Positions 8,688-14,484 of a stretch of DNA of 17,438 nucleotides are shown here, piece after piece. Below the pieces are notes generated by a model. The model was given only the letters and a program-made list of their open reading frames with translations, did no database searches and had not been told where the DNA came from. The translations under genes were made by a program, and so were the position numbers. Position 1 is the first letter of the stretch, and the number at the start of each line of letters is the position of its first letter. This DNA comes from Lichenicola sp964658455 (GTDB lineage Bacteria > Pseudomonadota > Alphaproteobacteria > Acetobacterales > Acetobacteraceae): the NCBI GenBank assembly GCA_964658455.1, contig CAZZZA010000055.1, positions 1 to 17,438 on the forward strand. Reading direction: 5' to 3'.

Positions 8688-8768
8688 TCAGCGCCTGCGG
8701 TCGTGACCAGGCTGGCGCGCGGCGCGCGCCGGGGCTGGTCCGATCGGACTGGTTTCCTGATTGGTCAT
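8688..8768 (-). CDS. Possible 26-residue leader peptide before the porin
   Basis: ATG at 8768 is preceded by GGGAG with 5-base spacing and opens a 26-codon frame that begins MTNQETSPIGPAPARAARQP, ends in RRR and stops with TGA at 8688. It lies wholly in the presumed 5' leader of the porin transcript, ending 77 bases before the porin start. There is no signal peptide or recognisable domain. The support is the ribosome binding site and the coincidence with a strong stem-loop; a chance ORF is quite possible. Confidence 0.25.
   Translation of the reverse strand: MTNQETSPIGPAPARAARQPGHDRRR
8705..8740 (-). other. Two-part stem-loop in the porin mRNA leader
   Basis: The outer arms GACCAG (8705-8710) and CTGGTC (8735-8740) are perfectly complementary. 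Inside them GGCGCGC (8714-8720) and GCGCGCC (8724-8730) form a perfect 7-base stem with a 3-base loop. The 3/4-base internal loop leaves a single long hairpin of 13 pairs. It falls inside the possible leader ORF, and its outer arm overlaps the adjacent 12-base palindrome by three bases. It may affect translation or elongation in the leader; no T-run follows. Confidence 0.45.
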
Positions 8769-8847
8769 TTTGTCTCCCTAACGAATTGGCGGCTCCTGCC
8801 CTGGGGCGGCGCCGCTCTCTTGATTGACGACCGGTCTAGCAAGCGGC

Positions 8848-8866
8848 CGCTTTCATTTCGCTTTCA
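8848..8866. promoter_or_regulatory. Direct repeat with 11-base period, probable OmpR-family site
   Basis: CGCTTTCA occurs at 8848-8855 and again at 8859-8866, identical over 8 bases and offset by 11, one helical turn. Tandem half-sites with this spacing are the usual binding mode of OmpR/PhoB/PmrA-type response regulators. The site lies 103 bases before the response regulator start and 237 bases from the porin start. It is therefore a candidate for autoregulation, porin control, or both. The exact consensus for this regulator is unknown. Confidence 0.55.
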
Positions 8867-8969
8867 CAGGATGAGATTGTTTGACGGCGACCGGCCCCGG
8901 GGTCGGCCACGGCTCGCCATCGTCTCGCCGAGCGCCTAGGGTGGGCGGAAATCGGCCGAGGGGGAGGCG

Positions 8970-9662
8970 ATGCGGGTTCTGCTGGTGGAGGATAACGTCG
9001 CCCTGGCGACGTGGCTCAACAAGCTGCTCCAGGGCGCGCATCTGGACGTCGATATCGCGCGGGACGGCGAGGAAGCCGACATGATGATCCGCGACAACAG
9101 CTACCAGACCATCCTGCTCGATCTCGGCCTGCCCAAGCACTCCGGCCTGGAGGTGCTGCGGCGGCTGCGCAGCCGCTCCGACCCGGTCCCGGTGATCGTG
9201 CTGACCGCCAACGACAGCCTGGCCACCCGGATCAGCAGCCTCGACGCCGGCGCCGACGACTACCTGGCGAAGCCGTTCGACAGCGCCGAGCTGGAGGCGC
9301 GCATCCGCGTCCAGGTCCGGCGCGCGCACAGCCGCGTCACCTCGGAAATCTCGTGCGGCTCACTCAAGTTCGATCTGCGCACCCACGAGTTCACGCTGGC
9401 GGACCAGCCCTTGTCGCTCACGCCGCGCGAACGCGCGGTGCTCGAGTTCCTGATGCTGAACGCCAACGATCCCGTCAGCAAGAACAAGCTCTGGCACAAC
9501 ATCTTCACCTTCGAGAACGACGTCGATCCGAGCGCGGTCGAGATCTACGTCCATCGCCTGCGCCGCAAACTGGAAGGGACCGATATCTGCATCCGGACCC
9601 TGCGCGGCCTGGGCTACATGCTGCATTGCGCGCCCGAGGGCCCGCTCGCCAAGCCGGACTGA
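8970..9662 (+). CDS. OmpR/PhoB-class response regulator, TctD/QseB-like
   Basis: Two-component response regulator of 230 residues. The receiver domain (1 to about 115) has the acidic pair E7-D8, phospho-acceptor D51 (LLDLGLPKHSG), T79 and K101 (DDYLAKPF), so it should be phosphorylatable. A winged-helix DNA-binding domain follows (about 127-223; LTPRERAVLEFL and VEIYVHRLRRKL, ending IRTLRGLGYML). The receiver, with ALATWLNKLL after the acidic pair, resembles TctD, a regulator of tricarboxylate uptake. The start at 8970 is supported by a GGGGGAGG stretch just upstream. No histidine kinase lies next to it, so its sensor is elsewhere. The divergent porin and the 11-base-period repeat suggest it controls envelope uptake and possibly itself. 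Confidence 0.92.
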   Translation: MRVLLVEDNVALATWLNKLLQGAHLDVDIARDGEEADMMIRDNSYQTILLDLGLPKHSGLEVLRRLRSRSDPVPVIVLTANDSLATRISSLDAGADDYLAKPFDSAELEARIRVQVRRAHSRVTSEISCGSLKFDLRTHEFTLADQPLSLTPRERAVLEFLMLNANDPVSKNKLWHNIFTFENDVDPSAVEIYVHRLRRKLEGTDICIRTLRGLGYMLHCAPEGPLAKPD

Positions 9663-9694
9663 CACCGGCCGGCCTTTGCCGACAGGTTTTGTCG

Positions 9695-10096
9695 TCACCC
9701 GCCCTCGTTGATTTCCCAGAATTGTGCATGGTGAAAGGCGACTGCGATCCAGGCGCTGATGCCATAGCCCCAGAGCAGCCACGCGGAACCGGTCCGGGCG
9801 ATTTGGTCGTTCACTGCGTAGACGGATGGAATTCATCGCAGGGCGACACCGTCGAGCAGCATCGCGGTCGCCAACACGACCATTGCTCCCGCCAGGATCT
9901 GATGGTTTGCCAATTTCGCTAGCCGGCAAACCAGCCAGACACAAAGCCAGCCTGCCGGGAGGCTCGCCAGGAAGCCAAGGTCGCCTCGCAGACCAGGAGC
10001 GACGGCAGCGGGAAACCATCGGATCGCAAGGGTCGCCAGCAGCCAGAAAACACCGGCAAGCGTTACGCACACCGCTATCTGCCTTCGTTGCAGCAT
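9695..10096 (-). pseudogene. Small four-helix membrane protein (probable DUF5367), broken by an in-frame TGA
   Basis: From ATG 10096 (AAGGAG six bases upstream) the frame runs 87 codons and stops at TGA (9835-9833). The same frame then continues with sensible protein for 45 more codons to a TGA at 9695-9697. The continuation contains IPSVYAVNDQIARTGSAWLL and then WGYGISAWIAVAF. The full product would be 133 codons with four hydrophobic segments: about 16-30, 42-60, 67-86 and 104-122. The last one lies wholly after the stop. A single G-to-A change (TGG, Trp) explains it. The WLLWGYG segment resembles what I recall of the DUF5367 family, whose function is unknown. An upstream ATG at 10117 lies inside an operator and is unlikely to be used. 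Alternatives are a translated 87-residue truncated protein or a sequencing error. Confidence 0.75.
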
Positions 10097-10110
10097 TGCC
10101 GTCTCCTTAT

Positions 10111-10124
10111 GTAGCACCTGCTAC
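10111..10124. promoter_or_regulatory. Probable TetR operator, copy 1 (membrane-gene side)
   Basis: GTAGCACCTGCTAC is a palindrome with arms GTAGC/GCTAC around four bases. It ends two bases before the AAGGAG ribosome binding site of the broken membrane-protein gene (10103-10108). It matches the second copy in arm sequence and spacer length. Such paired palindromes between a TetR gene and a divergent target are the usual sites of TetR repression. Confidence 0.75.
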
Positions 10125-10137
10125 GTATCGTGGGGAC

Positions 10138-10151
10138 GTAGCGGATGCTAC
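10138..10151. promoter_or_regulatory. Probable TetR operator, copy 2 (regulator side)
   Basis: GTAGCGGATGCTAC has the same GTAGC-N4-GCTAC form as copy 1, and its centre is 27 bases away. It is followed immediately by AGGA (10152-10155), the ribosome binding site of the TetR gene, so binding here should give autorepression. Confidence 0.75.
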
Positions 10152-10160
10152 AGGATTCGA

Positions 10161-10769
10161 ATGACTGCCGATAGCGAACGACCGCCTGTGCCCGAATCGA
10201 AAAGGGCCGCTCCCGATCCTGCAGGAAGGCGATCGGACCTTGCCGAGGCCTTGGCGGGGATCGTGCTGCGGGACGGGCTAGGCGATCTCGGCCTGCGCGG
10301 CGTGGCAGCCAAGCTCGGCACTAGCGATCGAATGCTCATCTACTACTTCGAGACCAAGGAGCGACTGGTTCTCGACATGCTCGACAGGGTGAGCGCGCGG
10401 TTGTCCGTGATTCTCGCTGCGAACAGCAACGACCCGCCCATGTCGCCCGGACAGTTTCTAGCCAGGGTCCTTGCGCTCTCGCACGACCCCGAGGTCGCGC
10501 CGTTCATCAGACTTTGGACCGAGGTGATCGCGCGAGGAGCACGCGGGGAAGCGCCTTACAACCAGGTAGCACCCCGGGTGGTCGGATCATGGATCGCTTG
10601 GATCGACAGCAGACTGATCCGATCGGACGATGCCCATGCGGCGGCCAGACCGGCGGCTCTGCTGTCGATCGTCGAAGGTGTCAGCCTGCTGGAGCTTGCC
10701 GCCCCCGGGAGCACCAGGGACGCGCAGCCTTACCTTGTGAGCATGCTCGACGCCGCGTTCTCGCAATGA
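10161..10769 (+). CDS. TetR/AcrR-family transcriptional regulator
   Basis: Repressor of 202 residues. The N-terminal helix-turn-helix spans about residues 28-72 (LAEALAGIVLRDGLGDLGLR, then KLGTSDRMLIYYFETKERLV). The YYF-x-x-K-E-L-like end of the recognition region is typical of TetR proteins. The C-terminal part (about 80-202) is helical and would hold the ligand pocket and dimer face. ATG 10161 has AGGA five bases upstream. It is divergent from the broken membrane-protein gene with two matching palindromes between them, so it most likely represses both that gene and itself. Base composition is lower in GC than most of the window, suggesting acquisition. The inducer is unknown. Confidence 0.9.
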   Translation: MTADSERPPVPESKRAAPDPAGRRSDLAEALAGIVLRDGLGDLGLRGVAAKLGTSDRMLIYYFETKERLVLDMLDRVSARLSVILAANSNDPPMSPGQFLARVLALSHDPEVAPFIRLWTEVIARGARGEAPYNQVAPRVVGSWIAWIDSRLIRSDDAHAAARPAALLSIVEGVSLLELAAPGSTRDAQPYLVSMLDAAFSQ

Positions 10770-10803
10770 TGCGGCCACGCAAGCGGACAGGCAGCGCCGC
10801 CGC

Positions 10804-11862
10804 TCAGGCCGCGCGCCGGATGAAGCCGCCGCCCAGCACCCTGCTGCCGTCGTAGAACACGCAGGCCTGGCCCGGCGCCGGCAGCGCCGGCATGTCGAGC
10901 CGGACCTGGTCGCCCTCGATGGTGGCGGCGCGGATCGGCGCGCGCGCCCGCAGCTGCACCTGGCAGCGCAGCGGGGCCTTGGGCGGCGGGATCAGCCAGT
11001 TCAGGTCGCGCAGACGGAACGCGGTGGCGCCGGCGGTGTCGCGCGGGCCGACGACGATGCGCCGCGTGGCCGGCTCGAGCGCCAGCACCTGCTGCCGCGC
11101 GCCGTCGCGCATCGCCGCGTCGCCGAGCCGTTTCGACTGCCCGACCGTATAGCCTGCCAGCCCCTGATGCCGGCCCAGCACGGTGCCGGCGCGATCGACG
11201 ATCTCGCCGCCGAGCGCTGTGTCCGGCCGCAGCGCCTGCACCAGGGTGGCGTAGGAACCTTCCGGGACGAAGCACAGATCCTGGCTGTCCGGCTTGTCGG
11301 CCACGGTCAGCCCGTGGCGTGCCGCCTCGGCGCGCACCAGCGTCTTGTCCGCCATGTCGCCGAGCGGAAAGCGCAGGAACGCCAGCTGGTCGCGGGTGGT
11401 GCCGAACAGGAACCAGCTCTGGTCGCGCGCCGTATCGCGCGGCCGGTGCAGCTCCGGGCCGGCATCGGTCGCGACCCGGCGCACATAGTGGCCGGTGGCC
11501 ATGGCGTCGCAGCCCAGCTCGCGCGCCAGACCGAGCAGGTCGGTGAACTTCACCCCCTGGTTGCAGGCGATGCACGGCACCGGGGTCTCGCCCTGGGCAT
11601 AGGAATCGGCGAAGCGGGCGATCACGCTGTCGCGGAACCGCTGCTCGGCATCGATGACGTAGTGCGGGATGCCGAGCCGGTCGGCGACTCGCCTGGCGTC
11701 GTGGATGTCGTCGCCGGCGCAGCAGGCGCCGTGGCGCTTGGCGGCCGCGCCATGGTCGTAGAGCTGCAGCGTGGCGCCGATCACCGTATGGCCGGCGGCC
11801 ACCAGCATCGCCGCCACCACGCTGCTGTCGACGCCGCCCGACATCGCCGCCAGAACCCGCAT
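10804..11862 (-). CDS. mnmA: tRNA-specific 2-thiouridylase MnmA
   Basis: Activates U34 of the Lys, Glu and Gln tRNAs with ATP and inserts sulfur to give 2-thiouridine, in the cytoplasm. The product has 352 residues, near the family norm of about 360. The ATP PP-loop is SGGVDSS at 8-14. The catalytic cysteines are C100 (PCIACNQGVKF) and C197 (DSQDLCFVPEGSY), matching the two active cysteines of the E. coli enzyme. The C-terminal barrel ends with CVFYDGSRVLGGGFI, typical of the family. ATG 11862 was chosen because the PP-loop begins a few residues later and the ferredoxin stop is only two bases upstream. It is the last gene of the four-gene sulfur operon, so sulfur is probably supplied by the upstream desulfurases. 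It ends 34 bases from the convergent TetR gene. Confidence 0.96.
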   Translation of the reverse strand: MRVLAAMSGGVDSSVVAAMLVAAGHTVIGATLQLYDHGAAAKRHGACCAGDDIHDARRVADRLGIPHYVIDAEQRFRDSVIARFADSYAQGETPVPCIACNQGVKFTDLLGLARELGCDAMATGHYVRRVATDAGPELHRPRDTARDQSWFLFGTTRDQLAFLRFPLGDMADKTLVRAEAARHGLTVADKPDSQDLCFVPEGSYATLVQALRPDTALGGEIVDRAGTVLGRHQGLAGYTVGQSKRLGDAAMRDGARQQVLALEPATRRIVVGPRDTAGATAFRLRDLNWLIPPPKAPLRCQVQLRARAPIRAATIEGDQVRLDMPALPAPGQACVFYDGSRVLGGGFIRRAA

Positions 11863-11864
11863 GG

Positions 11865-12179
11865 TCAGCCGGTCCGGGGCAGGCGCACGATCAGCCCGTC
11901 CAGCGCGTCGCTCATCACCAGCTGGCAGCCGAGCCGCGAGGTCTTCTCCAGGCCGAAGGCGAGGTCGAGCATGTCCTCCTCGTCCTCGGTCGGCGGGGCG
12001 AGCCTGGCGGCCCAGGCGGGATCGATCACCACATGGCAGGTGGCGCAGGCCAGCGAGCCCTCGCAGGCGCCCTCCAGGTCGATGTCGTGGCGGTGCGCGA
12101 TCTCCAGCACCGACAGGCCGTTCTGCGCCTCGACCGTGCGGGTGCTGCCATCGCGCTGGATGAAACTCATGCTCGGCAT
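11865..12179 (-). CDS. Adrenodoxin-type [2Fe-2S] ferredoxin
   Basis: Small electron carrier of 104 residues. The cluster ligands are C39, C45, C48 and C85 in the order C-x5-C-x2-C-x36-C (GACEGSLACATCHV, then SRLGCQL), as in ISC-type/adrenodoxin ferredoxins. The acidic helix PTEDEEDMLDLAFGLEKT, where such ferredoxins dock their partners, is present. The start at 12179 is supported by GAGGG a few bases upstream, overlapping the end of the desulfurase gene; ATG 12170 lacks a ribosome binding site. It lies 8 bases after the desulfurase and 2 bases before mnmA. In the ISC system the related ferredoxin feeds electrons to cluster assembly; a role beside MnmA here is inferred. Confidence 0.93.
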   Translation of the reverse strand: MPSMSFIQRDGSTRTVEAQNGLSVLEIAHRHDIDLEGACEGSLACATCHVVIDPAWAARLAPPTEDEEDMLDLAFGLEKTSRLGCQLVMSDALDGLIVRLPRTG

Positions 12180-12187
12180 CGTTGCCC

Positions 12188-13357
12188 TCAGATCGCAGCA
12201 GGCGGCACGGGCGCCGCCGTCGCCTGGCGCACCGCATGGCCCAGCATGCCGCCCGCCCGGTCGATTTCGTCCGCCGAGGTAAAACGTCCGATCGCCAGGC
12301 GCAAGCTCGACGCCGCCTGCACCCGGTCCAGCCCCATCGCGGTCAGCACGTGCGAGGGCGCCAGATCGGCGGAGGCGCAGGCCGAACCGGTGGAGACGCA
12401 CAGCTCGGGCATGCACGCCATCAGGTTGCGGGCGCGGTGGCCGGGAAAGCGCAGGTTGAGGTTGCCGGCGATCCTGGCGGTGGCGCTGCCGTTCAGGGCC
12501 AGCGCCGGGACCATCAGGCGCAGCCGGCCGAGCAGCGTGTCGCGCAGCGCCGCGATCCGCGCCGCGTCCGCCGCGCCTTCGTGCTGCGCCAGGCGCGACG
12601 CCTCGCCGAGCCCGACCACCAGCGGCACCGGCAGCGTGCCGGAACGCAGCCCCCGCTCCTGGCCGCCGCCGGAGAACAGCGGCGCCAGCCTGACCCGTGG
12701 CCGGCGCCGCACATACAGCGCGCCGATCCCCTTCGGGCCATAGATCTTGTGTCCGCTGACCGAGGCCAGGTCGAGACCCAGCGCCGTCATGTCGAGCGCG
12801 ATCCGGCCGGCCGCCTGCGCCAGGTCGCTGTGCAGCAGGGCGCCGGCCGCGTGCACCAGCGGCGACAGCGCGGCGAGGTCCTGGATCACCCCGGTCTCGT
12901 TGTTGACCGCCATGATGCTGACCAGCAGCGTCGGCACCGACAACGCATCCTGCAGCCGCTGCGCATCGAGCAGCCCGTCCGGCCGCACCGGCAGGATCAC
13001 CGGCTCGAAGCCCTCGCGTGCCAGATCGCGCACGCTCTCCAGCACGCAGGGGTGCTCGGTGGCCAGGGTGACGAGGCGGCGGCGCGGATCGCCGGTCGCC
13101 AGCGCCTGGCGGGCGAGGCCCTTGATCGCCAGGTTGTTGGATTCTGTGGCGCCGGAGGTGAACAGCACCGCGCGGGGGTCGGCGCCGAGCAGCGCCGCCA
13201 GCGCGCCGCGCGCCGCCTCCACCGCCTCGGCCGCCTGCTGCCCCATGCGGTGCTCGGTGCCGTGCGGGTTGCCGAACGCGGTGCCGAACCAGGGCAGCAT
13301 CGCCGCGACCACACGCGGGTCGCACGGGGTGGTGGCCTGGTTGTCGAGATAGATCAT
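12188..13357 (-). CDS. Cysteine desulfurase, IscS/NifS class (second of the tandem pair)
   Basis: PLP enzyme of 389 residues that converts cysteine to alanine and holds the sulfur as an enzyme persulfide. It opens MIYLDNQATTP, typical of the family. H102 (ATEHPC), D178 and Q181 (HSDLAQAAG) and K204 (SGHK) form the PLP site, with SGGGQERGLRSGT following. The catalytic cysteine is C327 in STGSACAS. ATG 13357 overlaps the upstream gene's stop (ATGA), so the two are translationally coupled. It is more IscS-like than its neighbour. The downstream ferredoxin and mnmA suggest that its sulfur goes to tRNA thiolation, Fe-S assembly, or both. Confidence 0.94.
   Translation of the reverse strand: MIYLDNQATTPCDPRVVAAMLPWFGTAFGNPHGTEHRMGQQAAEAVEAARGALAALLGADPRAVLFTSGATESNNLAIKGLARQALATGDPRRRLVTLATEHPCVLESVRDLAREGFEPVILPVRPDGLLDAQRLQDALSVPTLLVSIMAVNNETGVIQDLAALSPLVHAAGALLHSDLAQAAGRIALDMTALGLDLASVSGHKIYGPKGIGALYVRRRPRVRLAPLFSGGGQERGLRSGTLPVPLVVGLGEASRLAQHEGAADAARIAALRDTLLGRLRLMVPALALNGSATARIAGNLNLRFPGHRARNLMACMPELCVSTGSACASADLAPSHVLTAMGLDRVQAASSLRLAIGRFTSADEIDRAGGMLGHAVRQATAAPVPPAAI
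12964..13003. repeat. 40-base near-identical block, copy in the second desulfurase
   Basis: 37 of 40 bases match 14121-14160 in the first desulfurase. The block encodes the shared peptide ILPVRPDG and flanking residues in the same reading frame. Confidence 0.8.
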
Positions 13358-14484
13358 GCCGGGAGCGCCGCCCGCGCCGACGCCATGCGGCGGTAGGCGG
13401 CGATGAAGCGGTCGATGTCGGGCTCGGCGGCGTTCCAGGGCAGCGACACCCGGATCGATTCGCCGGCCAGCGCGCCCAGGCCCATCGCGTCCAGCACACG
13501 GCTGCGCGCAACCTTGCCGGACGAGCAGGCGGCGCCGGCGGAGACGGCGAAGCCGGCGAGATCGAGCGCGATGAGCTGGGTCTCGGCGCGCCGCCCCGGC
13601 AGCCCCAGGCAGGCGGTGTTGGCCAGGCGCGGCGCACCGGCCGCGCCGGCGCAGCACGCCCCGGCGTCGCGGGCGGCCTGTTCGATGCGGTCGCGCCACG
13701 CCGCCAGCAGCGTCTGGCGCGACAGCGTGGCGCAGGCCTCGTCGCAGGCGGCGGCGAGGCCGGCGATCGCCGGCAGCGACGGGGTGCCGCCACGTCGGCC
13801 GCGCTCCTGGCCGCCGCCGGCGATCGACGGCGGCAGCGCAAACCCCCGCGCCCGCCCCGCCAGCAGCAGCGCCCCCGCGCCTTTCGGGCCGCCCATCTTG
13901 TGGCCGGACACGGCCAGGCTGTCGGCGCCGCATTCCGGCAGCGAGAGCGAAACGCGGCCGGCCGCCTGCACCGCATCGACATGCAGCAGCGCGCCGTGAC
14001 GGCGGCACAGCGCCGCCAGGGCCGGCAGCGGGTTGAGCACGCCGGTCTCGTTGTTCGCCGCCATCGCGCAGACCAGGGCCGGCACCGGCGAGGCGGCCAG
14101 CGCGGCGTCGAGGGCGTCGGCATCGAGCACCCCGTCCGGCCGCACCGGGAGGATCACCGCTTCCGGCGCCGCGGCGCGCACCGCGTCATGCTCGGTGGCG
14201 CCGACCAGCAGGCGGCGCCCGGCGCCGAGGCCGGCGATCGCCAGCGCGTTACTCTCGGTGCCGCCGGAGGTGAACACCAGCCCGGCCGGGTCGGCCTCCA
14301 GGCAGGCGGCGATCCGCTCGCGCGCCTGCTCGAGCACCGCCCTGGCCGCCCGGCCGGCGGCATGCACGGAGGCGGGGTTGCCGCACAGCGCCAGCGCCGA
14401 CAGCACCGCGTCGCGCGCCACCGGGCGCAGCGGCTCGCTGGCGTTGGCGTCGAGATAGACCAGGTCCTGGTGCGGCGCGCTCAT
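13354..14484 (-). CDS. Cysteine desulfurase family protein (first of the tandem pair)
   Basis: A PLP-dependent cysteine desulfurase of 376 residues, paralogous to the next gene. H99 (ATEHDA), D170 and Q173 (HVDAVQAAG) and K196 (SGHK) build the PLP site; GGGQERGRRGGT follows. The catalytic cysteine is C320 in SAGAACSSG, so the enzyme should be active. The N-terminal signature reads LDANASEPLRP, where the family more often has a TTP triad. ATG 14484 was chosen (GGGAG about 9 bases upstream); the in-frame ATG at 14526 would add 14 residues unlike the family start. It is the first gene of the operon, after a 405-base gap. Why two desulfurases are kept is not evident; a division of labour or a mixed dimer is possible. 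Confidence 0.92.
   Translation of the reverse strand: MSAPHQDLVYLDANASEPLRPVARDAVLSALALCGNPASVHAAGRAARAVLEQARERIAACLEADPAGLVFTSGGTESNALAIAGLGAGRRLLVGATEHDAVRAAAPEAVILPVRPDGVLDADALDAALAASPVPALVCAMAANNETGVLNPLPALAALCRRHGALLHVDAVQAAGRVSLSLPECGADSLAVSGHKMGGPKGAGALLLAGRARGFALPPSIAGGGQERGRRGGTPSLPAIAGLAAACDEACATLSRQTLLAAWRDRIEQAARDAGACCAGAAGAPRLANTACLGLPGRRAETQLIALDLAGFAVSAGAACSSGKVARSRVLDAMGLGALAGESIRVSLPWNAAEPDIDRFIAAYRRMASARAALPA
14121..14160. repeat. 40-base near-identical block, copy in the first desulfurase
   Basis: Partner of 12964-13003, with three mismatches in 40 bases and the same orientation and frame. It is more conserved at the DNA level than the surrounding parts of the two paralogues appear to be. 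Confidence 0.8.

Larger units (their letters stand above)
8611..8969. promoter_or_regulatory. Divergent control region between porin and response regulator
   Basis: This 359-base stretch has no confident protein gene. It contains, from the porin side, a strong stem-loop (8705-8740), a 12-base perfect palindrome GTCCGATCGGAC (8738-8749), a possible 26-codon leader ORF (8688-8768) and a direct repeat with 11-base period (8848-8866). Reading toward the porin, TGCTAGACC about 8 bases after the repeat resembles a weak extended -10. Both divergent promoters are expected here, but the -35/-10 boxes are not clear. Confidence 0.6.

Noticed and set aside
8703..8939. A 78-codon plus-strand frame upstream of the response regulator
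   Set aside because: There is no ribosome binding site or domain, and it covers the direct repeat and palindrome, which fit a control region better.
9662..9694. Palindromic CCGGCCGG after the response regulator stop as a terminator
   Set aside because: It is a short self-complementary word without a loop or T-run and is common at this GC content.
9833..9835. The TGA as a selenocysteine codon
   Set aside because: The family is not a known selenoprotein family and no clear selenocysteine insertion hairpin was seen after it; a single Trp-to-stop change is simpler.
10804..12237. A 477-codon frame for MnmA
   Set aside because: The first 125 codons overlap the ferredoxin out of frame and have no MnmA similarity. 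The PP-loop starts just after ATG 11862.
12188..14008. An extended 606-codon frame for the second desulfurase
   Set aside because: The first 217 codons are a shadow of the upstream desulfurase. Family similarity begins exactly at MIYLDNQATT (13357).
11865..14123. A 752-codon minus-strand frame ending in the ferredoxin
   Set aside because: Only the last 104 codons look like protein; the rest is a low-complexity Ala/Arg/Pro shadow of the two desulfurases. The ferredoxin has its own ribosome binding site, so this is not a real fusion.
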